NCBI GenBank assembly: GCA_943330235.2
Contig: CALQGY020000002.1
Coordinates: 1 to 64,000, forward strand
Reading direction: 5' to 3'
Source: Candidatus Kuenenia stuttgartensis
GTDB taxonomy: Bacteria > Gemmatimonadota > Gemmatimonadetes > Gemmatimonadales > Gemmatimonadaceae
DNA length: 64,000 nucleotides
Both the position numbers and the translations under genes were made by a program. The notes beneath the pieces are model-generated. The model saw only the letters and a list, made by a program, of their open reading frames with translations, searched no databases and was not told the origin of the DNA. Numbering within the stretch: position 1 is the stretch's first letter; each line of letters starts with the position of its first letter. This document shows, piece by piece, positions 18,742-27,655 of this stretch.

Positions 18742-19554
18742 ATGCGCGGCTGGATCATCCCCATCGGCGGTAAGCTGCTGTCGTCCGCCATCCTCGAACG
18801 CTTTGTGACGTTGAGCGGCGGTACCGACGCGCGTATCGCGGTCATCCCGACCGCCTCGAACGAGCCCGATATGGGCACGTATTTCGAGCGGGTGTTTCAG
18901 CGCCAAGGCGTCGCGCAGGTCAAGGCGCTCAACTTCGATCGTCGCACCGACTGTGACGACAGCGACTGGCTCGCGTGGCTGAGCCAGGCCACTGGCGTCT
19001 TCCTGACCGGTGGCAACCAGTTGCGCCTGTCCACGATTCTGGGCGGGACCCCCGCCGCGACGCAGCTGCGGCACTTGCACGCGCATGGCGTGCCCATTGC
19101 CGGCACGAGCGCGGGGGCGGCCTTCCTCAGCGAGCATATGATCGCCTTTGGCGATGAGGGCAGCACACCGCGTGCGGGCATGGTGACGCTGTGCCCCGGT
19201 CTTGGCCTCACCAATCGTCTCATCATCGATCAGCATTTCCGCCAGCGGGATCGCATGGGACGCTTACTCACGGCGCTTTCGTACAACCCGTTCTGCATCG
19301 GGCTGGGCGTTGATGAGGATACGGCGGCTTTCATCGGTCCCGACGACACGCTCGACGTGTTGGGCTCGGGCGCGGTGACGGTCATCGATCCGTCTAAAAT
19401 CTCGTACTCGTCCGTCGCGGAGGCCGCGCCCGGTGACCCGATCACCATCGTGGGGGCCACGGTGCATCTGCTCGGTCCCGGCTCGTCGTTCAACTTGCAG
19501 ACGCGACGCGCTGAGCCGGCCGCACTCCACGAATCCTTCGTCTCCGGCGGATAA
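18742..19554 (+). CDS. cphB: Cyanophycinase
   Basis: GTSAGAAFLSEHMIAFG (nucleophile Ser), GLTNRLIIDQHFRQRDRMGRLL. Confidence 0.93.
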   Translation: MRGWIIPIGGKLLSSAILERFVTLSGGTDARIAVIPTASNEPDMGTYFERVFQRQGVAQVKALNFDRRTDCDDSDWLAWLSQATGVFLTGGNQLRLSTILGGTPAATQLRHLHAHGVPIAGTSAGAAFLSEHMIAFGDEGSTPRAGMVTLCPGLGLTNRLIIDQHFRQRDRMGRLLTALSYNPFCIGLGVDEDTAAFIGPDDTLDVLGSGAVTVIDPSKISYSSVAEAAPGDPITIVGATVHLLGPGSSFNLQTRRAEPAALHESFVSGG

Positions 19555-19560
19555 GCGCTT

Positions 19561-22428
19561 ATGAAGATCCTCGCTCGCTCCGTCTATGTCGGCCCCAGTC
19601 ACTACGCGCATTTCCCGGTGATTCGACTGGTGCTCGATCTGGGTGTGCTCGAAGCCTGGCCCACGCGTGCACTGGGCGACGGGTTCATTGACGCGCTCCT
19701 GCTCGCGCTTCCGGGACTCCGCGAGCATGGGTGCTCCTATGGCGTAGCGGGCGGCTTTGTGCGCCGCATGACGGAAGACGAGGGGACGTGGCTGGGGCAT
19801 GTCCTCGAGCATGTCGCGATCGAGTTGCAGAATGTTGCCGGCGTCAAAGTCACCTTTGGCAAGACGCGCGAGACGTCCACGCCCGGTGTCTATGATGTGG
19901 TCTTCGAGTACGAGCAGGACGACGTCGGTCTGGAAGCCGCCGCGGTGGCGCTGGATCTGTTGCATCACCTGCTCCCCGAGGCGCTGCGTCCCGAGGGCAC
20001 CGATCCGTCGTTCGATCTTGCTGAGCGCCGCGATGCCTTCATCCGCTATGCGCAGCGGCGCGCGCTGGGTCCGAGCACGGCCAGCATCGTGCACGCGGCG
20101 GAGTCGCGTGACATCCCGTGGATTCGCCTGAATGAGCAAAGCCTGATTCAGTTGGGATACGGCTGCCATCAGCAACGCATTCAAGCCACGATCACCGGGC
20201 GCACGTCGCACATCGCGGTGGAGCTGGCGTCGGATAAAGAGGAGACGAATCGCATTCTCGCGAATCTCGGTCTCCCGGTGCCCAAGCAGCGTCTCGTGCA
20301 GACCGCCGAACGCGCCGTCGCTGCGGCCGAGCGCATTGGGTATCCGGTGGTCACCAAGCCATACAACGGCAACCACGGGCGCGGCGTATCCGTCGCGTTA
20401 ACCTCGGCGGAGCAGGTCGTCGCCGGCTTCGACCGCGCGAAGGATATTTCGCGCAGCGTCATCGTGGAGAGCTATATCACCGGTCACGATCATCGTATGC
20501 TCGTGGTCAACGGTGAGCTGGTGGCGGTAAGCAAGCGGGAGCCGGGCAAGGTCACGGGCGACGGCGTGCACACCATTGAGCAGCTCGTGGCCATCGTGAA
20601 CACCGATCCGCGTCGCGGCATCGGTCACGAGAAGGTGCTCACGCAGCTCGAGCTTGATGAACAGGCGACGGGGCTGCTCGTGAAGATGGGCTACAGCGCG
20701 AGCACCGTGCCCGCTGCGGGCGAAGACGTGTATCTGCGGCTGACGGCCAATTTGTCGACGGGCGGCACCGCCGCGGATATGACCGATGTGGTGCACCCCG
20801 ACAACACCGAGATGGCGGTGCGCGCCATTCAGGCGATCGGCCTCGATGTGGGGGGCGTGGATTTCCTCTCGCCGGACATCACGCAATCGTACAAAGACGT
20901 GGGCGGGGCGATCTGCGAAGTGAACGCGGCGCCGGGGTTCCGCATGCACATGGCCCCCAGCGAGGGGCGGCCGCGTGATGTCGCGGGTAAAGTCATCGAC
21001 ATGCTCTTCCCGCGGAACGCGCCCAGTACCATTCCGATTGCGGCGCTGACCGGCACGAACGGCAAGACCACCACCGCGCGCCTGCTGGCGCACATCCACA
21101 AGCTTGCGGGCAAGCGCGTGGGACTCACCACCACCGACGGCGTCTACATCGACGGGCAGCGTACGGTCGAAGGGGACATGACCGGTCCTACGTCGGCGCG
21201 CATTGTGCTAAGCGATCCGGCGGTGGAAGTCGCGGTACTGGAAACTGCGCGCGGCGGACTGTTGCGCGCAGGCATGGCCATGCGCCACGTCGATGTTGGC
21301 GCGGTGCTCAACATCCAGCCCGATCATCTCGGGCAGAAGGGCATCGACACGCTTGAGCAGTTGGCGGAAGTCAAACGCACGGTCGTGGAGATCGCGACCG
21401 ACACCGCCGTGTTGAATGCCGACGATCCGTTAACGCTGCGCATGGCCGCGTACACGAAGGCCAAGCATGTCTGCTACGTGACCATGGACCCCGCGCATGA
21501 TCTGGTGCGCGAGCATATTCGGGCCGGCGGGCGCGCCATCGCGCTGGAGGCGGGCGTGAATGGCCAGATGATTACCATCTACGATCGCGGCGCGCACATC
21601 CCGTTGCTGTGGACGCATCTGATCCCGGCCACGCTCGAGGGACGCGCGACGTTCAATGTGCAGAATGCGATGTTCGCGGCGGCGATGGCATTTGCCATGG
21701 GCGTCCGCCTGGAGGATATCCGTCACGGGTTGCGCACCTTCGACACCACGTTCTTCCAGGCACCGGGACGCTTGAATGTCTACGACGAGCATCCCTTCAA
21801 GGTGCTCTTCGACTACGGACACAACGCGCATGCGGTGGGGGCCCTCTGTCAGTTGGTGAATCGCATGACGCCGGCCGGCCGTCGCCTGTGCGTGCTCTCT
21901 GCCCCCGGTGATCGTCGCGACGAGGACATCCGCGCCATTGCGCGCGTGGCGGCCGCGGCGGGCTTTGATCACTACATCTGTCGTCGCGACGACGGACTGC
22001 GTGGACGCGGTGCCGAGGAAGTGCCGCGCCTCTTACTCGATGAACTCGGCGCTGCGGGAATCCCCGATGCGCGGATGAGTCTCATCGCGGATGAGCAGCA
22101 GGCCATCGATGCGGCCCTGCGCATGGCGACTACGGGCGACTTGGTATTGATCTTCGCCGACGCGCTCGCGCGCGGCTGGAAGCAGATCATCAACTTCCGT
22201 CCCGATTCGTCCGCCTCAATCATTCCGGCACCACGGGCCGCGCGTGCCGTACCGCGACAGGCGGTGCATGAGGACGCACCGGCCGACGACACATCGCCCG
22301 CCAAGGCGTCCACATCGGTGATGGGCGAGTTCGCCGTCGTCACCGCGCGGTGGAGTGCTACACCAGAGGAGGTCGTCCTGATGCGCGATGCGCGCGGCGT
22401 CATCGTGGCACCGGAGTCGAGTGACTGA
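19561..22428 (+). CDS. cphA: Cyanophycin synthetase
   Basis: N-domain, ATP-grasp (ELASDKEETNRILANLGLPVPKQ...VVTKPYNGNHGRGVSV) and Mur-ligase domain (GTNGKTTTARLLAHI, VLETARGGLLRAG). Confidence 0.96.
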   Translation: MKILARSVYVGPSHYAHFPVIRLVLDLGVLEAWPTRALGDGFIDALLLALPGLREHGCSYGVAGGFVRRMTEDEGTWLGHVLEHVAIELQNVAGVKVTFGKTRETSTPGVYDVVFEYEQDDVGLEAAAVALDLLHHLLPEALRPEGTDPSFDLAERRDAFIRYAQRRALGPSTASIVHAAESRDIPWIRLNEQSLIQLGYGCHQQRIQATITGRTSHIAVELASDKEETNRILANLGLPVPKQRLVQTAERAVAAAERIGYPVVTKPYNGNHGRGVSVALTSAEQVVAGFDRAKDISRSVIVESYITGHDHRMLVVNGELVAVSKREPGKVTGDGVHTIEQLVAIVNTDPRRGIGHEKVLTQLELDEQATGLLVKMGYSASTVPAAGEDVYLRLTANLSTGGTAADMTDVVHPDNTEMAVRAIQAIGLDVGGVDFLSPDITQSYKDVGGAICEVNAAPGFRMHMAPSEGRPRDVAGKVIDMLFPRNAPSTIPIAALTGTNGKTTTARLLAHIHKLAGKRVGLTTTDGVYIDGQRTVEGDMTGPTSARIVLSDPAVEVAVLETARGGLLRAGMAMRHVDVGAVLNIQPDHLGQKGIDTLEQLAEVKRTVVEIATDTAVLNADDPLTLRMAAYTKAKHVCYVTMDPAHDLVREHIRAGGRAIALEAGVNGQMITIYDRGAHIPLLWTHLIPATLEGRATFNVQNAMFAAAMAFAMGVRLEDIRHGLRTFDTTFFQAPGRLNVYDEHPFKVLFDYGHNAHAVGALCQLVNRMTPAGRRLCVLSAPGDRRDEDIRAIARVAAAAGFDHYICRRDDGLRGRGAEEVPRLLLDELGAAGIPDARMSLIADEQQAIDAALRMATTGDLVLIFADALARGWKQIINFRPDSSASIIPAPRAARAVPRQAVHEDAPADDTSPAKASTSVMGEFAVVTARWSATPEEVVLMRDARGVIVAPESSD

Positions 22429-22429
22429 C

Positions 22430-24187
22430 GTGAACGAACGCTCTCCGGCGATTCACGATTCGCGTCGTCTCTTCGGCCCGAATCAATTTGCGCTCCACGC
22501 CGGCGCGGTACTTGAGGTGACGTGCGTCGACGCACGCGGTCGCGACACCGTCGGCCACTGGGCCCAACAGGTGGCTCGGTTCGCGGCCGCACTCGGTTGG
22601 TTTGACGCCACGGTGCACACCCACGTCTCGCGCGAGCGCGCGATGCTGTTTATCACGGCGCCCATCGATGGCTTGATGACTGCGACCGAGGTGACGGAAC
22701 TCGCGTGGGTCGCGGCAGAGGCGGCGGTGGATGGTCAGCCGACGCCTGATGTGATCGCGATGCTGCGCGAAGGCTATACGCGTGAGCGACAGTCGATGCC
22801 GCATCTCGTCGGCATTCAGGCCTATGCCCGTCAGCGCGGCCTCGTGTTCTCGCTGGACGGTGACGCCTGCTCGGTGGGCAGTGGTACCGGCGTCCGCACG
22901 GTGACGCACGGTGACGTCCCCGTCGACGACGTCTCGGAGTTCGACGAGGCTTGGGAGTCCGCACACGACGTGCCCATCGCGCTGGTGACCGGATCGAACG
23001 GCAAGACCACCACCACGCGTCTGGTGGCCGCGATGTGGCGCGCCAGCGGTCGGTGTACCGGCTGGAATTGTAGCGACGGCGTCTGGGTGGACCATGATCA
23101 GCTAGAGGACGGCGACTATACCGGCCCGACGGGCGCTCGGCGCGTCATCGGTGATGTGCGCGTGCAAGCGGCCGTTCTGGAGACGGCGCGCGGCGGGATG
23201 CTGCGTCGCGGACTCGCCGTGAATTGGGCCGATGGCGCCATCATCACCAACATCTCCGCCGATCACTTCGGCGAGTACGGCATTGAGACGCTCGCGGATC
23301 TGGCGCAGGCGAAGCGCTTGGTGGCGCGGGCGCTTCGCCCCGGGGCGCCGCTCGTGCTGAACGCGGATGATGAGACGCTACGAGCGCTCGCCCAACAGCT
23401 CACCGTGCCGATCGTGTGGTTCAGCGCGCAGGATCATCCGCTGGCGCGACTGACCGACGACTCCTCGCCGGCAGCACCCGCGATGGCGTCCATTGTGCGC
23501 GACGGCGCGCTGCTGCTCCATCGGGACGGCGCGTGGCACCATCTCGGTCTCGTGCAGGACATGCCATTGACCTTGCAAGGCGCCGCCGTGCATAACATCG
23601 CCAACCTCGCGGGCGCTGCGCTTCTGGCCAGCGTGGTCGGCGTACCGCTGGACGCGATTCGTGCCGTGGTTACGACCTTTGGCGCGGCGACCACCGACAA
23701 TCCCGGTCGCTTGATGGTGCGTGCGTGCGGTGGACTCACCGTGGTGATGGACTACGCGCACAATCCCGACGGGCTCGCCTCCCTGAGTCGGACGGCGGCG
23801 TCGCTGCGCGGTTCGCGGCGTCTCTTGCTGTTGGGGCAGGCGGGTGATCGTGATGACGCGCAACTCGCTGCGTTGGCGACCACAGCGTGGCAGAGCCAGT
23901 CGTTCGATCGCGTGATCATCAAGGAGCTGCCCAGCATGCGCCGAGGACGTGCTCCGGGTGTGGTGTCCGCCGTCTTGCGCGCCGCACTGCTGGCCGCGGG
24001 CGCACCGGATGCGGCCATCGCGATGGCCGACGATGAATGCGAAGGCGTGCGCGCGGCGCTCGCGTGGGGGCGCGCCGGTGATGTGCTGGTGCTGGGCGTG
24101 CATGCTGAACGCGCGCGCGTGCTCGCGCTCATCGATGCGCTGGTCGCCACCGAGTGGACCGCCGGCGACCCCGTACCGGCTTGTTGA
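22430..24187 (+). CDS. CphA-like Mur-ligase protein lacking ATP-grasp
   Basis: GSNGKTTTTRLVAAM, YTGPTGARRV, VLETARGGMLRRGLAVNW, DYAHNPDGLASL; no ATP-grasp motif; GTG start at about 22421/22430. Confidence 0.88.
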   Translation: MNERSPAIHDSRRLFGPNQFALHAGAVLEVTCVDARGRDTVGHWAQQVARFAAALGWFDATVHTHVSRERAMLFITAPIDGLMTATEVTELAWVAAEAAVDGQPTPDVIAMLREGYTRERQSMPHLVGIQAYARQRGLVFSLDGDACSVGSGTGVRTVTHGDVPVDDVSEFDEAWESAHDVPIALVTGSNGKTTTTRLVAAMWRASGRCTGWNCSDGVWVDHDQLEDGDYTGPTGARRVIGDVRVQAAVLETARGGMLRRGLAVNWADGAIITNISADHFGEYGIETLADLAQAKRLVARALRPGAPLVLNADDETLRALAQQLTVPIVWFSAQDHPLARLTDDSSPAAPAMASIVRDGALLLHRDGAWHHLGLVQDMPLTLQGAAVHNIANLAGAALLASVVGVPLDAIRAVVTTFGAATTDNPGRLMVRACGGLTVVMDYAHNPDGLASLSRTAASLRGSRRLLLLGQAGDRDDAQLAALATTAWQSQSFDRVIIKELPSMRRGRAPGVVSAVLRAALLAAGAPDAAIAMADDECEGVRAALAWGRAGDVLVLGVHAERARVLALIDALVATEWTAGDPVPAC

Positions 24188-24694
24188 TTACCGCACGGTG
24201 AGCATCTTCACCATGCCCTTCTCCGTGTGCATGCGCCCGTCGCGCGCGGGGATGAGGCAGGCCAAGATGTAACGGCCGGGTTTCATACGCAGCGTCAGAA
24301 ACGTTTCGGACTTGGGTGCGATGGTGGTGGTCTGTCCCATGCCGATCATCCAGGCGGGAATCATCCCCTGTGCGTGATACTGATCGAGAAACTCCCGTAG
24401 CGAATGATTGGCCGGAAGTTCGAAGACCGCGAGCGCATGCAGGTCGCTCCCGGCGTTCACCAGATTGAACGCCACGATCCCTGCCGGCGCCACGTCCGGC
24501 GACGTGAACGCGTAGTCGATGCCGAGGACGCGGACGTACGCCACATCCTGCGCGTCGGCCGATACGGGGCGCACCGCGGCGGGTTTGGCGGGTGATGGCG
24601 GCGCCGTTTTCTGCGCGGTGAGTTGACAGGCGGGTACGGCGACGGCGAGCAGCACGGCGCGATACCATACCCGCGAGAGCGATGGACACTTCAT
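24188..24694 (-). CDS. Secreted cupredoxin-like hypothetical protein
   Basis: Signal-like N-terminus MKCPSLSRVWYRAVLLAVAVPACQ; plastocyanin-like beta pattern (GIVAFNLVNAGSDLHALAVFELP...MKPGRYILACLIPARDGRMH). Confidence 0.6.
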   Translation of the reverse strand: MKCPSLSRVWYRAVLLAVAVPACQLTAQKTAPPSPAKPAAVRPVSADAQDVAYVRVLGIDYAFTSPDVAPAGIVAFNLVNAGSDLHALAVFELPANHSLREFLDQYHAQGMIPAWMIGMGQTTTIAPKSETFLTLRMKPGRYILACLIPARDGRMHTEKGMVKMLTVR

Positions 24695-24774
24695 GACGAG
24701 CCTCCGCGAACGGTGGGCCAACGAGGACCCCTCTACGGTGCGGCGAGCCGGAGCACGCGTCAGTCGGGCAATAA

Positions 24775-24800
24775 CCCACAGACGTGTAGGCGTCTGTGGG
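24775..24800. promoter_or_regulatory. Hairpin (10-bp perfect stem) in the leader of the SLBB gene
   Basis: cccacagacg-tgtagg-cgtctgtggg. Confidence 0.75.
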
Positions 24801-24959
24801 CCTCTGCACCGCAGCGCGTCGGCTCGGCGGGGCTGTCCGCCACGGTCACAGGACGGGTCGCCGTGCTGTCACGGTCCGTACGGGCAGTGTTACACCACGG
24901 GAAGGTCGTGCGTCTTTCGACGACAGCTACGCCGCGACCTTTTCCGTTCGCCACGACCC

Positions 24960-27464
24960 GTGCATCGCTCAACGACAAGACTCCTCGCCGCCGCGGCACT
25001 CGCCGCGGGGCTGACCGGTTCGACGCTCGCGGCCCAGTCGCTGCCGAGTACCATGCCTTCGCCACAGCAGGCCGAGGCCCTATTGCGCGCGCGGCCGGAG
25101 CTGGCGGTGCAGCTGCGGCAGCGACTCCAGACCAGCGGATTGTCGCCCGTACAGGTGCGCGCCCGCCTCAAGGCCGCGGGGTACCCCGAGTCGCTCCTCG
25201 ATCAAGTGATGGGCGCCTCGACGTCAGACGGTGCGCCGCGAGTCGGGGCGGACTCCCTGATTGGCGCGCTGCGCTCGCTCGGGGTGGTCGATTCCGCCGA
25301 CGCCTCGGTCCTGCGGCGGATGACGCTCTCGGCGGCGGGCGCGGCGAGCGGCGCGTCCCGCGAGGGGATGGGGGACGCCGCTGCGGCACTCATCGCCGCG
25401 GCGGCTCGCGGTCCCGCCGAAACAGTGTATGACCGCGAGGGGATGACCCTCTTCGGTCTGGATCTCTTCTCGCAGCCCACCACGTTGTTCGACGCGAACG
25501 CCGGTGGGCCGGTCGATCCGTCGTATCGTCTGGGCCCGGGCGATCAGCTCGTGCTGATTCTCACCGGCGACGTGGAGCAAGCGTACACGCTGGACGTGAC
25601 GCGCGAAGGGTTCATCGTCGTCCCCGTCGTGGGGCAGATCCCCGTGGCCTCGCTGTCGCTGGCCGATCTGGACCGCGTGCTGCGCAAGCGCTTGGGGACG
25701 ATCTATTCGGGGCTGGGGAGCACCACGCGATTCTCCGTCAGCGTGGCGCGTCTGCGGTCCAATCAAGTGTTTGTCGTGGGTGACGTAAAGCAGCCCGGCA
25801 GCTACCGCATCTCCAGCGCCGGCACGGCGCTGACGGCGCTGTATGCGGCGGGCGGTCCGTCCGATCGCGGGTCACTGCGACGCATCGAAGTGCGTCGCCG
25901 CGGCGTGGCGACGCAGACGTTCGATATCTACAACTATCTGCTGCGCGGCGACGCGTCCGGCGATGTGCGGCTGGAGAACGGCGATGTGCTGTTCGTGCCC
26001 ACGCACGGTGCGCATGTACGCGTGCGCGGAGGCGTACTGCGTCCCGCCACGTACGAACTGCGCGCGGGGGAAACGCTGGACGATCTGGTGAAGGCGGCCG
26101 GCGGCTTCACGGACGACGCGTCCCAGCGCACCGTGCGCATCGAGCGCATCGTGCCGCCCGCGCAGCGGACCGCCGAAGGCAGCGACCGCATGGTGATGGA
26201 CGTGGCGTTGCCCAACGCCGGGGGCGCCGCCGCGCTGGCAGCCGTGCGTGTGGAAGCCGGTGACGTGGTGGATGTGCCGCGCGTGGCCAACCGCGTGCGC
26301 GGTCGTATCACCGTGCGGGGCAACGTGTGGCAGCCGGGCTCGCAGGGTATCCTGCCGAACGAGTCCTTGACCCAGGCCTTGACGGGGGCGGGTGGCCTCA
26401 AGCCCGACAGCTACCTCGGACGCGTCATTATCTCGCGCCTTAGGTCCGACTCGACGCGCGAACAGTTACGCGCGACACTACGCGACCTTTCAGGCGCCAC
26501 TCTCGAGCCACTGATCCTTCGCGAAGACGATGAGATTACCGTGTTTTCGCTGACCGAGTTCCGCGCGCCGCGTTTCGTAGCCGTGGCCGGTGCCGTCGTG
26601 CGACCGGGGCAGTACCCGTATCGCGAGGGGATGAGCCTCCGCGATCTCGTGCTCCAGGCCGGGGGCCTTCATCCCGCTGCCGCGCTCCGGGATGCGGAAA
26701 TCGCGCGGTTGCCGCGCACGCCTGCGGAAGGGGTTATCGCCAGCACCTTTCGGGCACCCCTCGACTCCACGTACCTCGTGACGCACGCCGCCGCGGCGGT
26801 TGGCAATGAGGTGACGCTGGAGCCCTACGACAACGTCCTCATCTTCCGCCAGCCCGATTGGCAGCTCCAGCAGACGGTGGAGCTGACGGGCGAGGTGCAC
26901 TATCCCGGTGTGTATTCATTGCGGTCGAAGACGGAACGGCTCTCTGATGTCATCGAACGTGCGGGTGGGCTGACCGCTTCGGCGTTCGCCGGCGGGATCA
27001 CCTTTGCGCGGACCGAGGGCGGTCTGGGGCGCGTGGGTGTCGATCTCCCCAGCGTCCTGAAGAATCCCAAGGATCGGGATAATCTCCTGCTCCTCGCGGG
27101 CGACTCCATCCATGTGCCGCGCTTCAACGCACTGGTGACCATTGCCGGTGCGGTGAACTCCCCCATGGCGGTGCCCTACGAGCCCGGGAAGTCGCTGTTG
27201 CACTACATCCGGGCGGCTGGCGGGGCGACGGTTGAGGGCGATGTGGATCGCGTCTGGGTGCAGCAGGCCAACGGCAAGGTCGAGAGCCGCCACAAGACGG
27301 CCAAGCTCTTTACGACGTCGCCTACTCCGGAACCCGGCAGCAAGGTCTTCGTACCCACCCGCGACACCACCGCCAAGCGCGATTGGGCACAGCTGCTGGC
27401 CACGACAACCCAAGTGCTGGGCAGTCTCGTCACGATTCTGGTGGTCTTGAAGCGGACCAACTAA
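24960..27464 (+). CDS. Polysaccharide export protein, multiple SLBB domains (Wza-like)
   Basis: YRLGPGDQLVLILTG...GFIVVPVVGQIPVASLSL; repeated VxGxVxxPGxYxL modules; GTG start at 24960 preferred. Confidence 0.9.
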   Translation: MHRSTTRLLAAAALAAGLTGSTLAAQSLPSTMPSPQQAEALLRARPELAVQLRQRLQTSGLSPVQVRARLKAAGYPESLLDQVMGASTSDGAPRVGADSLIGALRSLGVVDSADASVLRRMTLSAAGAASGASREGMGDAAAALIAAAARGPAETVYDREGMTLFGLDLFSQPTTLFDANAGGPVDPSYRLGPGDQLVLILTGDVEQAYTLDVTREGFIVVPVVGQIPVASLSLADLDRVLRKRLGTIYSGLGSTTRFSVSVARLRSNQVFVVGDVKQPGSYRISSAGTALTALYAAGGPSDRGSLRRIEVRRRGVATQTFDIYNYLLRGDASGDVRLENGDVLFVPTHGAHVRVRGGVLRPATYELRAGETLDDLVKAAGGFTDDASQRTVRIERIVPPAQRTAEGSDRMVMDVALPNAGGAAALAAVRVEAGDVVDVPRVANRVRGRITVRGNVWQPGSQGILPNESLTQALTGAGGLKPDSYLGRVIISRLRSDSTREQLRATLRDLSGATLEPLILREDDEITVFSLTEFRAPRFVAVAGAVVRPGQYPYREGMSLRDLVLQAGGLHPAAALRDAEIARLPRTPAEGVIASTFRAPLDSTYLVTHAAAAVGNEVTLEPYDNVLIFRQPDWQLQQTVELTGEVHYPGVYSLRSKTERLSDVIERAGGLTASAFAGGITFARTEGGLGRVGVDLPSVLKNPKDRDNLLLLAGDSIHVPRFNALVTIAGAVNSPMAVPYEPGKSLLHYIRAAGGATVEGDVDRVWVQQANGKVESRHKTAKLFTTSPTPEPGSKVFVPTRDTTAKRDWAQLLATTTQVLGSLVTILVVLKRTN

Positions 27465-27475
27465 GCGCCACCATG

Positions 27476-27498
27476 CCGAGGGGCGACTCGCCCCTCGG
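27476..27498. promoter_or_regulatory. Hairpin directly after the SLBB stop
   Basis: ccgaggggcga-c-tcgcccctcgg, 11-nt perfect complementary arms. Confidence 0.75.
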
Positions 27499-27655
27499 AG
27501 CGATGGCCCGCCATCTGCGTGACGGCCACCCGTTACGCTGCCGTACGGCACCATTTCAGTCGCGGTCAAGTTGGGACGCGGTGCTGTCGATATTCCCATG
27601 GGTATGCCATCGCGATGTCGCGATTCCCCAATGCACTCCGTCCGCAGATGGCCCG

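Noticed and set aside
19551-19562. ATAAGCGCTTAT palindrome spanning the cyanophycinase stop and cphA start
   Set aside because: Perfect but only 12 nt, loop-free and constrained by TAA...ATG; too likely by chance to claim as a regulatory site
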